Source: Desulfosarcina alkanivorans
Lineage (GTDB): Bacteria; Desulfobacterota; Desulfobacteria; Desulfobacterales; Desulfosarcinaceae
Reading direction: 5' to 3'
Assembly (NCBI RefSeq): GCF_009688945.1
Contig: NZ_AP021874.1
Span: forward strand, 5,022,001-5,086,000
DNA: 64,000 nt
Positions 36,770 through 44,489 of the stretch are shown one piece after another; positions within the stretch are counted from its first letter, which is position 1, and every line of letters begins with the position of its first letter. Both the position numbers and the translations under genes were made by a program. The notes under the pieces were generated by a model. It had not been told where the DNA came from and did not search any database. It worked only from the letters and a program-made list of their open reading frames with translations.

Positions 36770-37570
36770 TCAGCTTGCCGACGGATCGAGGCGAAACAGC
36801 CGGCAGCTGTTGCTCCAAACCTGTTGGGCCAGTGCCGATGGATCTTCCCGGCGGACTTCGGCAATTTTCAACAGCACCTCGCGAACGAATGCCGGCTCGT
36901 TTCTCCGGAATTTGTTGCGCCGGGGGGCAGGCGTCAGATAGGGGGAATCCGTCTCGATCAGGAGTCGATCCGCCGGAATGGACGGAATCATTCGCCGTAG
37001 GGATTTTCCCCGCCCGTTGATCGTGACGATACCCGTGATGCCGATATAAAACCCCATGTCCAGATACCGGCCCAGTTCGTCTTCAGTTCCGCTGAAACAG
37101 TGAACCACGGCTGATCGACGGTTGTTGGGGACAGCCTTGAGGAGTTCCAGCAGACGTCCGCGGCTGTCCCGCTCGTGGAAAATATGCGGCAGGTTCAGTG
37201 CCCCCGCGATCTCCAGTTGGCGCATGAAGCACTGCTCCTGGTCCTTTTGAGGGGTATACATGCGGTAGAAATCCAGCCCGATTTCTCCCCAGGCCACCAC
37301 CTCGGGGGTCGACGCCAGCGACCTCAAATGCGCCAGGACCTCATCCGAGCAGGCGCTGGCATCATGGGGATGGACCCCTACTGACGCGTACATGCCCGTA
37401 TTCGTTTTCGCCAGGGCCACCGCCCGTTCCGATGTGGGCCGGTCGATGCCGACAACCAGCATCCGGTGCACCCCAGCGGTGGCGGCACGGTGCACCACCT
37501 CCTGGAAATCGGGTTCAAAGGATGGATCATCCAGGTGGCAGTGACTGTCAAACAGGTTAAGTTTTTTCAT
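36770..37570 (-). CDS. TatD-family metal-dependent DNase/hydrolase
   Basis: The 266-residue protein has the metal ligands of the family: FDSHCHLDD (H10, H12), the Glu in WGEIGLDFYRMY, His in PHIFHERDS and VVHCFSGTEDEL, and the Asp in LLIETDSPYLTP. TatD proteins are 3'-5' nucleases involved in DNA repair or quality control. It is convergent with the vWA gene. The upstream gap is shared with the divergent nfnA. Confidence 0.93.
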   Translation of the reverse strand: MKKLNLFDSHCHLDDPSFEPDFQEVVHRAATAGVHRMLVVGIDRPTSERAVALAKTNTGMYASVGVHPHDASACSDEVLAHLRSLASTPEVVAWGEIGLDFYRMYTPQKDQEQCFMRQLEIAGALNLPHIFHERDSRGRLLELLKAVPNNRRSAVVHCFSGTEDELGRYLDMGFYIGITGIVTINGRGKSLRRMIPSIPADRLLIETDSPYLTPAPRRNKFRRNEPAFVREVLLKIAEVRREDPSALAQQVWSNSCRLFRLDPSAS

Positions 37571-37593
37571 TTTTTTCAGTTATTTGATAGTAT

Positions 37594-37617
37594 TATGGTG
37601 ATTCAAAAATTACCATA
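37594..37617. promoter_or_regulatory. Inverted repeat between tatD and nfnA
   Basis: TATGGT (37594-37599) and ACCATA (37612-37617) are exact inverted arms separated by 12 AT-rich bases, with AT/AT pairs inside. It lies in the divergent promoter region and could be an operator. No regulator is encoded nearby. Confidence 0.35.
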
Positions 37618-37647
37618 CAGAATATTTACTGGGTTTGTGTTTTGAGC

Positions 37648-37675
37648 TTGATTTCAAAATTCGGGTGTGTATATT
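37648..37675 (+). promoter_or_regulatory. Candidate promoter of nfnAB
   Basis: TTGATT (37648-37653) is followed after 16 bases by TATATT (37670-37675), about 80 bases before the nfnA start. It is one of the better promoter-like matches in the window. Confidence 0.5.
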
Positions 37676-37755
37676 AGCCAGATTCAGCATATTAATAAAG
37701 GATATGTTTTGCGGCAGAACGGCTGCAACGAAAACATTAGACGTGGAGGACGCAC

Positions 37756-38592
37756 ATGTTCAAGATCGTAAAGCGGGAGGAGATGGCCGAAGGGACCGTG
37801 ATATTAAATGAGATCGAGGCCCCTTTAATCGCAAAGAAAGCAAAGCCCGGACAATTCGTGATTCTGAAGGCCAACGAAGATGGAGAGCGTATCCCGCTGA
37901 CCATGGCCGATACGGATCCGGACAAGGGCACCATTACCATTATCTATATGGTCGTGGGAAAATCGACAGCCCTGTTCAAGACCCTCCAGGAAGGGGATGC
38001 ATTTCAGGATGTCATCGGGCCTCTGGGAAAGCCCACCCACCTGGAAAAGGTGGGCAAGGTGGTGTGTGTGGGCGGCGGTACCGGTGTGGCCGTATTGCAT
38101 CCCATCACCCGCGCCCTGAAGCAGACCGGCAACGATGTCACCTGCATCATCGGTGCGCGGACCAAGGACCTGCTGATTCTCGAATCGCAGATGAAGGCGG
38201 CATCCCATGACCTCAAGGTCTGCACGGACGACGGGACCTACGGACATCACGGGTTTGTCACCGATGTCCTCAAAGAGGCGCTGGAGGGGGGAGACGTCCG
38301 GTTGGTGGTGGCCATCGGGCCGGTGCCCATGATGCGCGCCGTGGCCAATCTAACCCGGCCTTACGGGGTTCAAACCCTGGTGAGCCTGAATCCCATCATG
38401 ATCGACGGCACCGGCATGTGTGGGGGATGCCGCGTTACCGTCGGTGGTGAAACCAAATTTGCCTGCGTGGACGGTCCGGAATTTGACGGCCACCAGGTCA
38501 ACTTCGATGAGTTGATGCTGCGCCTTCAGGCCTATTGTGAAGAAGAGAAAGCGTGCTACGAGGAGTTTTGCACCCTTCAGGATGCGACCTGA
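37756..38592 (+). CDS. nfnA: NADH-dependent reduced ferredoxin:NADP+ oxidoreductase subunit A
   Basis: The 278-residue FAD/NAD(H)-binding subunit has an N-terminal FAD barrel, the NAD-binding stretch VVCVGGGTGVAVLHPI and a C-terminal [2Fe-2S] cluster (GTGMCGGCRVTVGG and KFACVDGPEF). It forms a heterodimer with NfnB that couples NADPH, NADH and ferredoxin by flavin-based electron bifurcation. Sulfide dehydrogenase is an older name for the family. GGAGGACG precedes ATG 37756. nfnB follows in the same direction. Confidence 0.9.
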   Translation: MFKIVKREEMAEGTVILNEIEAPLIAKKAKPGQFVILKANEDGERIPLTMADTDPDKGTITIIYMVVGKSTALFKTLQEGDAFQDVIGPLGKPTHLEKVGKVVCVGGGTGVAVLHPITRALKQTGNDVTCIIGARTKDLLILESQMKAASHDLKVCTDDGTYGHHGFVTDVLKEALEGGDVRLVVAIGPVPMMRAVANLTRPYGVQTLVSLNPIMIDGTGMCGGCRVTVGGETKFACVDGPEFDGHQVNFDELMLRLQAYCEEEKACYEEFCTLQDAT

Positions 38593-38694
38593 CCAGTCGG
38601 CGGACATGACCAGTTGAAAAAAGATACCACCCGATGCGGTGGGCGACCGGTATACCGACCGGCGCCATAGAATTGTCGAGATGGAGGGATTGAG

Positions 38695-40107
38695 ATGACG
38701 GAAAAAGAGAAGAAAAAGGGCAAAGCGCCCCGTGTGGCGATGCCCGAACAGAAACCGGAGATCAGAAAACGCAATTTCGAAGAAGTGCCGACGGGGTACA
38801 CCGTGGCCATGGCTCAGGAAGAGGCGGCCCGCTGCCTTCAATGTAAAAAGCCCGGATGTGTGGAAGGCTGTCCGGTGAGTGTGGACATCCCCGGGTTTAT
38901 CAACCTGATCGCCAAGGGTGACTTCACCGGCGCCATTCGCCACGTGTGGACCAAAAACGCTCTTCCGGCCGTATGCGGCCGGGTGTGCCCTCAGGAAATC
39001 CAGTGTGAAGGCAAGTGCATCGTGGGCAAGCGGGGCGAACCCGTGGCCATCGGCAACCTGGAACGGTTTGTGGCCGACTGGGAACGGGAAAGCGGCACCG
39101 GCGCCCTGCCTCCCCAGGCACCTGCCAACGGCAAGAAGGTAGCCGTGGTGGGCTCCGGTCCCTCCGGCCTCACCGTGGCCGGTGACCTGATTCAAAAAGG
39201 ATATGAAGTCACCGTTCTGGAGGCGTTTCACAAGCCCGGCGGCGTCCTGGTGTACGGCATCCCCGAATTCCGTCTGCCCAAGGCCATCGTGGCCCAGGAA
39301 GTCAATTTCCTGGAACGCCTCGGGGTCAAGGTCGAGGTGAATTCCGTGGTGGGACGCACCGTCAGCCTGGACGAATTGTTCGAAGAGGGATACCAGGCCG
39401 TCTACCTGGGCGTGGGAGCCGGTCTGCCCCGGTTCATGAACCTGCCCGGCGAAAACCTTATCGGCATCCTTTCGGCCAATGAATACCTCACCCGGGCCAA
39501 TCTGATGAAGGCCTACCGTTATCCGGACGTGGACACCCCGATTCCCAAGGGCAAGAATGTGGTGGTCCTGGGTGCCGGCAACGTGGCCATGGATTCGGCC
39601 CGCACCGCCATGCGCCTTGGGGCCGACAGCGTCAAGATCGTCTATCGCCGATCCCGGGATGAAATGCCCGCCAGGGGGGCGGAGATTCATCATGCCGAGG
39701 AAGAGGGCATCGAATTTTTCCTGCTTACCAATCCCACCCGGTTCAAGGGCGACGACAAGGGGCGCCTCACGGGCATGGAATGCCTGAAAATGGAGCTTGG
39801 CGAACCCGATGATTCCGGCCGGCGTCGCCCCATCGCCATCGAGGGCTCCGAATTTCACATGGATACCGATCTGGTCATCGTGGCCGTGGGCTCCGGTGCC
39901 AACCCCCTGTTGACCCAGTCCACACCGGACATGGCATTGAACCAGTGGGGCTACATCGTGGCGGATCCGGAAACGGGAAAAACCACCAAAAAAGGGGTAT
40001 GGGCCGGCGGCGACATCGTTACCGGCGCTGCCACCGTTATCCTGGCCATGGGTGCCGGGCGCAAGGCGGCCGACTCCATCGACCAATACCTGTCCTGGGG
40101 GTGGTAA
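38695..40107 (+). CDS. nfnB: NADH-dependent reduced ferredoxin:NADP+ oxidoreductase subunit B (GltA/NfnB)
   Basis: The 470-residue subunit has N-terminal [4Fe-4S] ligands (AARCLQCKKPGCVEGCPVSV and CGRVCPQEIQCEGKC), then an FAD site (VAVVGSGPSGLTVAGDL) and an NADPH site (VVVLGAGNVAMDSARTAMRL). It resembles the small subunit of glutamate synthase. Next to nfnA, and with no large glutamate synthase subunit, the bifurcating NfnB role is more likely. GGAGGG precedes ATG 38695, and two terminator-like hairpins follow. Confidence 0.92.
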   Translation: MTEKEKKKGKAPRVAMPEQKPEIRKRNFEEVPTGYTVAMAQEEAARCLQCKKPGCVEGCPVSVDIPGFINLIAKGDFTGAIRHVWTKNALPAVCGRVCPQEIQCEGKCIVGKRGEPVAIGNLERFVADWERESGTGALPPQAPANGKKVAVVGSGPSGLTVAGDLIQKGYEVTVLEAFHKPGGVLVYGIPEFRLPKAIVAQEVNFLERLGVKVEVNSVVGRTVSLDELFEEGYQAVYLGVGAGLPRFMNLPGENLIGILSANEYLTRANLMKAYRYPDVDTPIPKGKNVVVLGAGNVAMDSARTAMRLGADSVKIVYRRSRDEMPARGAEIHHAEEEGIEFFLLTNPTRFKGDDKGRLTGMECLKMELGEPDDSGRRRPIAIEGSEFHMDTDLVIVAVGSGANPLLTQSTPDMALNQWGYIVADPETGKTTKKGVWAGGDIVTGAATVILAMGAGRKAADSIDQYLSWGW

Positions 40108-40132
40108 ATCTGCTGCAGCTGTTCAGCTTTGA

Positions 40133-40170
40133 CGCCGGCGGGGAAGCGACTCCCCCGCCGGCGGATCGCT
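40133..40170 (+). terminator. GC-rich hairpin after nfnB
   Basis: GCCGGCGGGG and CCCCCGCCGGC form a strong stem around AAGCGACT, followed within a few bases by CTTTT. It is a likely first terminator for nfnAB. Confidence 0.6.
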
Positions 40171-40248
40171 TTTGCTGCCACTGACCCTATCCCTCTTGCC
40201 GGCGTGCCCATCGGTGCGTGGGTGCACGCCTCTCTCCCTTGAACTGCG

Positions 40249-40279
40249 AAAGCCGATCCCACGATGGAATCGGCTTTTG
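40249..40279 (+). terminator. Rho-independent terminator between nfnB and the next gene
   Basis: AAAGCCGAT pairs with ATCGGCTTT around CCCACGATGGA, in which the loop can pair partly, and is followed by T residues. It lies just before the end of the convergent small gene at 40307. Confidence 0.7.
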
Positions 40280-40306
40280 TCTGTGTGTTGTCGGATCCGC
40301 CGTGAC

Positions 40307-40645
40307 TCAGGTAAAGAGGTCAACCGCCTTTTGGATGGCCTGGTTGGTAATGGCGGTGTGGGTCTGCGCCAGCTGCTCGGAGGCCTGCCGGGCGATTCGG
40401 GCGGCTTCATCTTCAGAAAGCGCCGCCGCTCTCCCAACGCCGCCGGCCGCCCGGGTGCCCGCCGGCCCGGAAACGGTTGACTCGGCAGGACCGGACAGGC
40501 TGACCCGGTAATCCGGATTCTTTTCGGCCTGAGATGCCTGCCGGTCCGGCGCTTCGTCTCTTTCCCGATTGACCCTGCTGATTTTCTGGGTGCGCCCGGG
40601 GCCCTGAATCCCCTTGCCCATTGGATCACTAGTATTGATTTCCAT
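40307..40645 (-). CDS. Small hydrophilic protein of unknown function
   Basis: The 112-residue protein starts MEINTSDPMGKGIQGPGRTQ, has a disordered charged and glycine-rich middle (DYRVSLSGPAESTVSGPAG) and ends in a helix (LSEDEAARIARQASEQLAQT, then HTAITNQAIQKAVDLF). AAAAGGAGGGGCACA before the ATG is a very strong ribosome site. The pattern of a disordered start plus a short C-terminal helix resembles flagellar or anti-sigma small proteins. This similarity is not enough for a name. Confidence 0.6.
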   Translation of the reverse strand: MEINTSDPMGKGIQGPGRTQKISRVNRERDEAPDRQASQAEKNPDYRVSLSGPAESTVSGPAGTRAAGGVGRAAALSEDEAARIARQASEQLAQTHTAITNQAIQKAVDLFT

Positions 40646-40991
40646 TGTGCCCCTCCTTTTAACGCATGCCCGATGGCATCTCCAGTACCTGACTTTCCGT
40701 ACGATTTGAACTGGTTGACGATCGTCCGCCGGTATGGTCGGAAGAATTGTAAACTGCCCGATGTATATATCGGCGGCCGGCAGGGCAACTTTAATCTTTT
40801 TTTATTTTTCTTTAACGGCTGATCAATGCGTTTCTGCTGGCGCCGCCGGGGCGCCGCGCGTTCCACGAGATGACATGCCACTTCGGTTGACAATGTCCAA
40901 CCACGCCTTAATTTAACCGCTGGCTGCAGGGTGCCGGACTATATCAACTCCCCGAATTCGATCTTTCGACAACCACCATGGAGGCATGTAA
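40646..40991. other. Intergenic region with two inverted repeats
   Basis: These 346 bases hold no gene that I can support. I see the inverted repeat CCGAT-GTATAT-ATCGG near 40758-40773, a T-rich run (about 40795-40812) and the perfect hairpin GGCGCC-GCCGG-GGCGCC near 40840. They lie upstream of both divergent genes and may include promoters, though no clear sigma-70 box stands out. Confidence 0.4.
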
Positions 40992-41669
40992 ATGGCTTTT
41001 GAAACCAAAGAAGAAGTGCTCGAGAAAATTATGGCTATGGAAAAGCCCGCCTGCCCTCACTGCAATGCGCCGATGAGCATCTGGGAGGTGCCTTCAATCA
41101 ACGTCGGCGACGGCTTGGGGTGGGGAACGCCCTACCTGTTCATGTGTTTTAACGACGAATGTCCCCTTTACACCCAGGGATGGGACAGCATGATGGAAAA
41201 CTATGCCCATCATGCCTCTTACCGCTGCATGAACTACCCGGGCACCGACCAGTTTGAATTGATGCCCGTTTTCAGCCCGGTCGGGGCAACCGGCCAGGTG
41301 ATCGACGACCAGGTGATTGCCGAGGAAGAGGTTCTCAAGCAGAACATCAAAAAAGGATTCTCGATACTGGCAGACTGCTACGTTAACCAGGATGGCGTGT
41401 CGATTCTGAGGTTGCTCATGGATTCGGCCGAACCGGTGCGGGTTCGCATGAAAGCGGCCGAGATGATAGGTGATATCGGCGAGCTTGAGGCCATCGAGCC
41501 CATCCGCAACCTAAAATTCGGCAACCCGCGCCTGCAGGAGCAGGTGGACAGTGCGGTCCAGAACATTCACAAACGCTTCTTCACCCGCGAATGCCCTTTT
41601 TGCGCGGAAATAATAAAAAAGCGGGCCAAAGTCTGCAAGCATTGCGGCAAGGATGTGGCCGGCCAGTAG
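40992..41669 (+). CDS. HEAT-repeat protein bracketed by two zinc ribbons
   Basis: The 225-residue protein has an N-terminal zinc-binding part (ACPHCNAPMSIWEVPS and FMCFNDECPLYTQGW), a middle HEAT/armadillo-like helical repeat (LLMDSAEPVRVRMKAAEMIG) and a C-terminal zinc ribbon (ECPFCAEIIKKRAKVCKHCG). GGAGG precedes ATG 40992. I do not know a function for this arrangement; it could act as an adaptor protein. It stands alone between unrelated genes. Confidence 0.75.
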   Translation: MAFETKEEVLEKIMAMEKPACPHCNAPMSIWEVPSINVGDGLGWGTPYLFMCFNDECPLYTQGWDSMMENYAHHASYRCMNYPGTDQFELMPVFSPVGATGQVIDDQVIAEEEVLKQNIKKGFSILADCYVNQDGVSILRLLMDSAEPVRVRMKAAEMIGDIGELEAIEPIRNLKFGNPRLQEQVDSAVQNIHKRFFTRECPFCAEIIKKRAKVCKHCGKDVAGQ

Positions 41670-41861
41670 ACCCCATGCCGCCCCACCTGACCCGGTGCGC
41701 CGTTTCCAACGCCCTCGAGGGACGCGGCGCAGTTCTTGCGCTTCCCCGTTTTCCCCGCTACAATACCTCTATGATCCCCTGCCAGCCTGACAGGATGTCG
41801 AAAATCATTGTGCTCGGCGTGTTTTCAACATGATGTGAAACCGTTTCGCCGGTCCCATAGG

Positions 41862-42425
41862 ATGCCTGAAAACGATCACCATTTGAATTCTATGCTGTCC
41901 GCCATGGATCAGATTACGGCGGACATGGAGGATTATCATCCCAAGGCCCTGCTGCTGTTCGGCTCCCTTGCACGCTACCTTGCCGGTGACCCGGGTGACC
42001 ACCCCCCCAACGATGTCGATCTGCTGGTGGTGACCAACAACACGCCGTTTCTGGTGATGAAAACAGATTACGGATGCGCGGTCGAGTTGCACAGCTTTAC
42101 GGTGCAACGGATCGTCGGCATTGCCAGGAGCCTGCGCTATGACAGCCGACCGGCTGCGCTTTCCAAGTTATACGGGCGGGTGCTGGCCAGGGAGCATGCC
42201 ATCGATATCATTGCCGCTGCGATGATGTTGGGACCCGGCTACGGTGATTTCGGCATCGAACAGATCGAGGTCAACGGCATCGGCGACACCCGGGATTATT
42301 CGATTCATCGCGTGCTGATGGGCGATTCATGGTGGGGGCGCCTGTGTCGCTACGCTACGGAGCGTCGCGGCCCTTGGATGCGATTTACCGACAAGATGGC
42401 GCGCAATTATGATTTTGACGGGTGA
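41862..42425 (+). CDS. Nucleotidyltransferase-domain protein
   Basis: The core LLLFGSLARYLAGD followed by NDVDLLVVTN matches the GS-x-DxD motif of polymerase-beta-like nucleotidyltransferases, although a fold member without activity is also possible. The rest, to GRLCRYATERRGPWMRF, is not recognised. ATG 41862 gives 187 residues. TTG 41808 and ATG 41892 are alternatives and none has a strong ribosome site. No HEPN partner gene is adjacent. Confidence 0.65.
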   Translation: MPENDHHLNSMLSAMDQITADMEDYHPKALLLFGSLARYLAGDPGDHPPNDVDLLVVTNNTPFLVMKTDYGCAVELHSFTVQRIVGIARSLRYDSRPAALSKLYGRVLAREHAIDIIAAAMMLGPGYGDFGIEQIEVNGIGDTRDYSIHRVLMGDSWWGRLCRYATERRGPWMRFTDKMARNYDFDG

Positions 42426-42438
42426 GTTCCGCTGGAGA

Positions 42439-42978
42439 TCAACTGCTCCGGCCGCGCACGTTGACGTTCATGGAATCGTAAGAACGGAATACCAGCCGCT
42501 CCCTGGGCAGTCGGTCGGGTGCGATCGGCGGCAGCGGCTCCGCCCGGGCCAGGCCGATCGCTTCGGTGCGATCGGGAATGGCCGCCAGGCCCGATGCTTT
42601 TTGCTTTCCGGTGGCCACATCCAGAACCGTTGCGTCGGAGCCATCGGATACCACCGCCAGCGGTAGCGGAGTCGTGCCATAAAGCCGCGCCGCCGAAACG
42701 ATTTCCCGCTCCCTCGACCCCAGTGACCCGGCGGCGCATTTAACGGCAATCAAAGGCCTGCCGTCGATCTGCACAATCAGGTCCACCGTGGATCGGTACA
42801 CCTCACCGTCGATATCCACATCAATCGGGGCATCCACCGTCACATCTTCACGCCGGTAGCCTTTTTTTTCAATCAGATAGCGTTCCACCTGCTGGCGATT
42901 GGCTTCGGGCCCCACATGGGGTACCGCTTGTCCGGTAATAAAATCGACAATGACGTCTGCATCGGTGTTTTTTTTCAT
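42439..42978 (-). CDS. Stand-alone type I restriction enzyme R N-terminal-like domain protein
   Basis: The 179-residue protein matches the HsdR N-terminal-like (HSDR_N_2) nuclease fold: NRQQVERYLIEKKGYRREDV, VDIDGEVYRSTVDLIVQIDG and PLIAVKCAAGS. The D-(x)n-VK pattern is a PD-(D/E)XK-like active site in which the usual E-x-K reads VKC. No helicase, methyltransferase or specificity gene is nearby, so it is not a restriction system. Such stand-alone copies are common in Desulfobacterota and are of unknown function. Confidence 0.8.
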   Translation of the reverse strand: MKKNTDADVIVDFITGQAVPHVGPEANRQQVERYLIEKKGYRREDVTVDAPIDVDIDGEVYRSTVDLIVQIDGRPLIAVKCAAGSLGSREREIVSAARLYGTTPLPLAVVSDGSDATVLDVATGKQKASGLAAIPDRTEAIGLARAEPLPPIAPDRLPRERLVFRSYDSMNVNVRGRSS

Positions 42979-43042
42979 CGGATACTCCCCAGGGCATTGA
43001 TGGCTTCAATCGGTTGCTGCATTTCACAATCGCCGGCCATTG

Positions 43043-43948
43043 TCAAACGGTCGTCCGTCGGGACATGGCCGCGATGGTGGTGATCAGGATCACCGTCCCT
43101 CCGGCAAGGGTGGGGGGCGACGGTGTTTCGTCCAGCAGCAAATAGGCAAAAACAATCCCATAAACCGGCTCCAGGCAGGCGATTACGGATGCCAGCTGGG
43201 CGCGGATAAAGGTGAGCCCGCGAATGAACAGGGCGTGGGACAGGGCCGTGCAGACCACACCCAAAAAGGCCAGCATCGCCCATTGGCCGGCTCCCAGGTG
43301 CCCATGGAACCCTGCCAGCATCGGCATCAGCAGCAGGAAAGCAAATCCATTCTGGTAGAAGGCGATAACGACCGGGGGATGTTCCCGGACCCATTTCCGG
43401 TTCAACAGGGAAAGGATTGCAAAGGTGAATCCGGAGAGGATCCCCCAGGCGACCCCGGAAAAAATCTGTCCGCCGAAAGGGGACGGGTAGACCATGATGC
43501 ACACCCCCACCATGACCAGCAGTGCCGTGATCCCGTCGAATGCCCGACGTTTTTCTTTAAACCACCAGGGCTCGATACAGGTGATGAATACCGGAAAGGT
43601 GGAAAATGCCAGCAGGCCCACGGCGACGGTGGAGACCTGAATGGCCAGGAAAAAAAATATCCAGTGTACTGCCAAAAGGGCTCCCAGCAGGGCGAAGAGC
43701 AAAATAGTTTTGGCGTCCCGGGGCATTTTCCCGGGTCCGGCGACAACCATCACCATGCCCAAGGCTGCCGTGGCGAAACCGGTGCGGCCCAGGACGATGG
43801 TCCACGCGGGAAGGTCCAGGTATTTGCCAAACAGTCCGGCAAGGCCGAAAAGCAGCACAGCCGCATGGGTTTCGAGAAGTCCGGTGGTGTTGATGTTTTT
43901 CAAGTTGATTCTTTTCTGGAAAGAAGGGACACCATGCGGCTTGTACAC
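43043..43948 (-). CDS. EamA/DMT-family membrane transporter
   Basis: The protein has about ten membrane helices in two EamA halves, with typical starts (HAAVLLFGLAGLFGKYLDLP and ILSGFTFAILSLLNRKWVRE). It probably exports or imports a small metabolite, with specificity unknown. GTG 43948 is the longest start, and a TTG around 43903 (LKNINTTGLLE) would remove a hydrophilic extension. The upstream gap is 541 bases long. Confidence 0.85.
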   Translation of the reverse strand: MYKPHGVPSFQKRINLKNINTTGLLETHAAVLLFGLAGLFGKYLDLPAWTIVLGRTGFATAALGMVMVVAGPGKMPRDAKTILLFALLGALLAVHWIFFFLAIQVSTVAVGLLAFSTFPVFITCIEPWWFKEKRRAFDGITALLVMVGVCIMVYPSPFGGQIFSGVAWGILSGFTFAILSLLNRKWVREHPPVVIAFYQNGFAFLLLMPMLAGFHGHLGAGQWAMLAFLGVVCTALSHALFIRGLTFIRAQLASVIACLEPVYGIVFAYLLLDETPSPPTLAGGTVILITTIAAMSRRTTV

Positions 43949-44489
43949 CGAACCCAGCCGGCGATCAATGGTTTAATGGCGTTCCCGGATATGCTCCTGC
44001 GCTAGTGAGATCAAGAAGAACGCATGCCCGGCCAGCGGCTTGGCCGGGCTGACGAGGAGATCATGCAGCCTGGTTCCGGCCGGCTTTTCGCCGGTGGCCG
44101 GTGTCGGGGATATCCTCACCGGCCGAACCGGTTGACAAAAAAACGGGAACCGTAGTATGAAATACCCACATTTCATTTCATATCTAATGGTTAGGCAATG
44201 TCGCCGAGATGGTGTCAGCCCCGGTTCTCCGTTGGTTTAAACGGTCAGCCGGAGTGATGCAGATACAGAACAACGCAGGTGACAGACATCAGAATGAACA
44301 GGTGGGAATCGCCTTCACCCGAGCACGGCGCCTCCCGTGGAAGACCGGCAGAACTGAACGATCGATTCACCGGCTGGCTGACCATGCCCGATTGATTCCT
44401 ATCGGTTCAGCCAGCGACTTCCATCATTTCATCGACACGGGTCAATCGATGGATTGGCCCTGTTTCACAACGGGGAGGCCAGACAGCCC
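43949..44489. other. Long structured intergenic region upstream of the antiporter
   Basis: These 541 bases hold no gene that I can support. The hairpin GCCCGGCCA-GCGGCT-TGGCCGGGC lies at 44026-44049 and a second one, GCCGGC-TTTTC-GCCGG, near 44080. An AT-rich stretch (about 44150-44190) may hold the promoter of the antiporter block, leaving a leader of roughly 300 bases. I could not match a known riboswitch by eye. Confidence 0.4.

Noticed and set aside
38350..40086. 578-codon open frame on the minus strand opposite nfnA-nfnB
   Set aside because: It crosses two real genes and their spacer, has His/Gly-rich shadow composition, and lacks a ribosome site or any family motif.
40646..40991. c-di-GMP riboswitch suggested by GGCAGGGCAA
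   Set aside because: The rest of the conserved c-di-GMP-I core is absent, so only a short chance match remains.
42439..42978. Restriction-modification or defence island
   Set aside because: Only a stand-alone HsdR N-terminal-like domain is present. There is no methyltransferase, specificity subunit or helicase, and the neighbours are ordinary genes.
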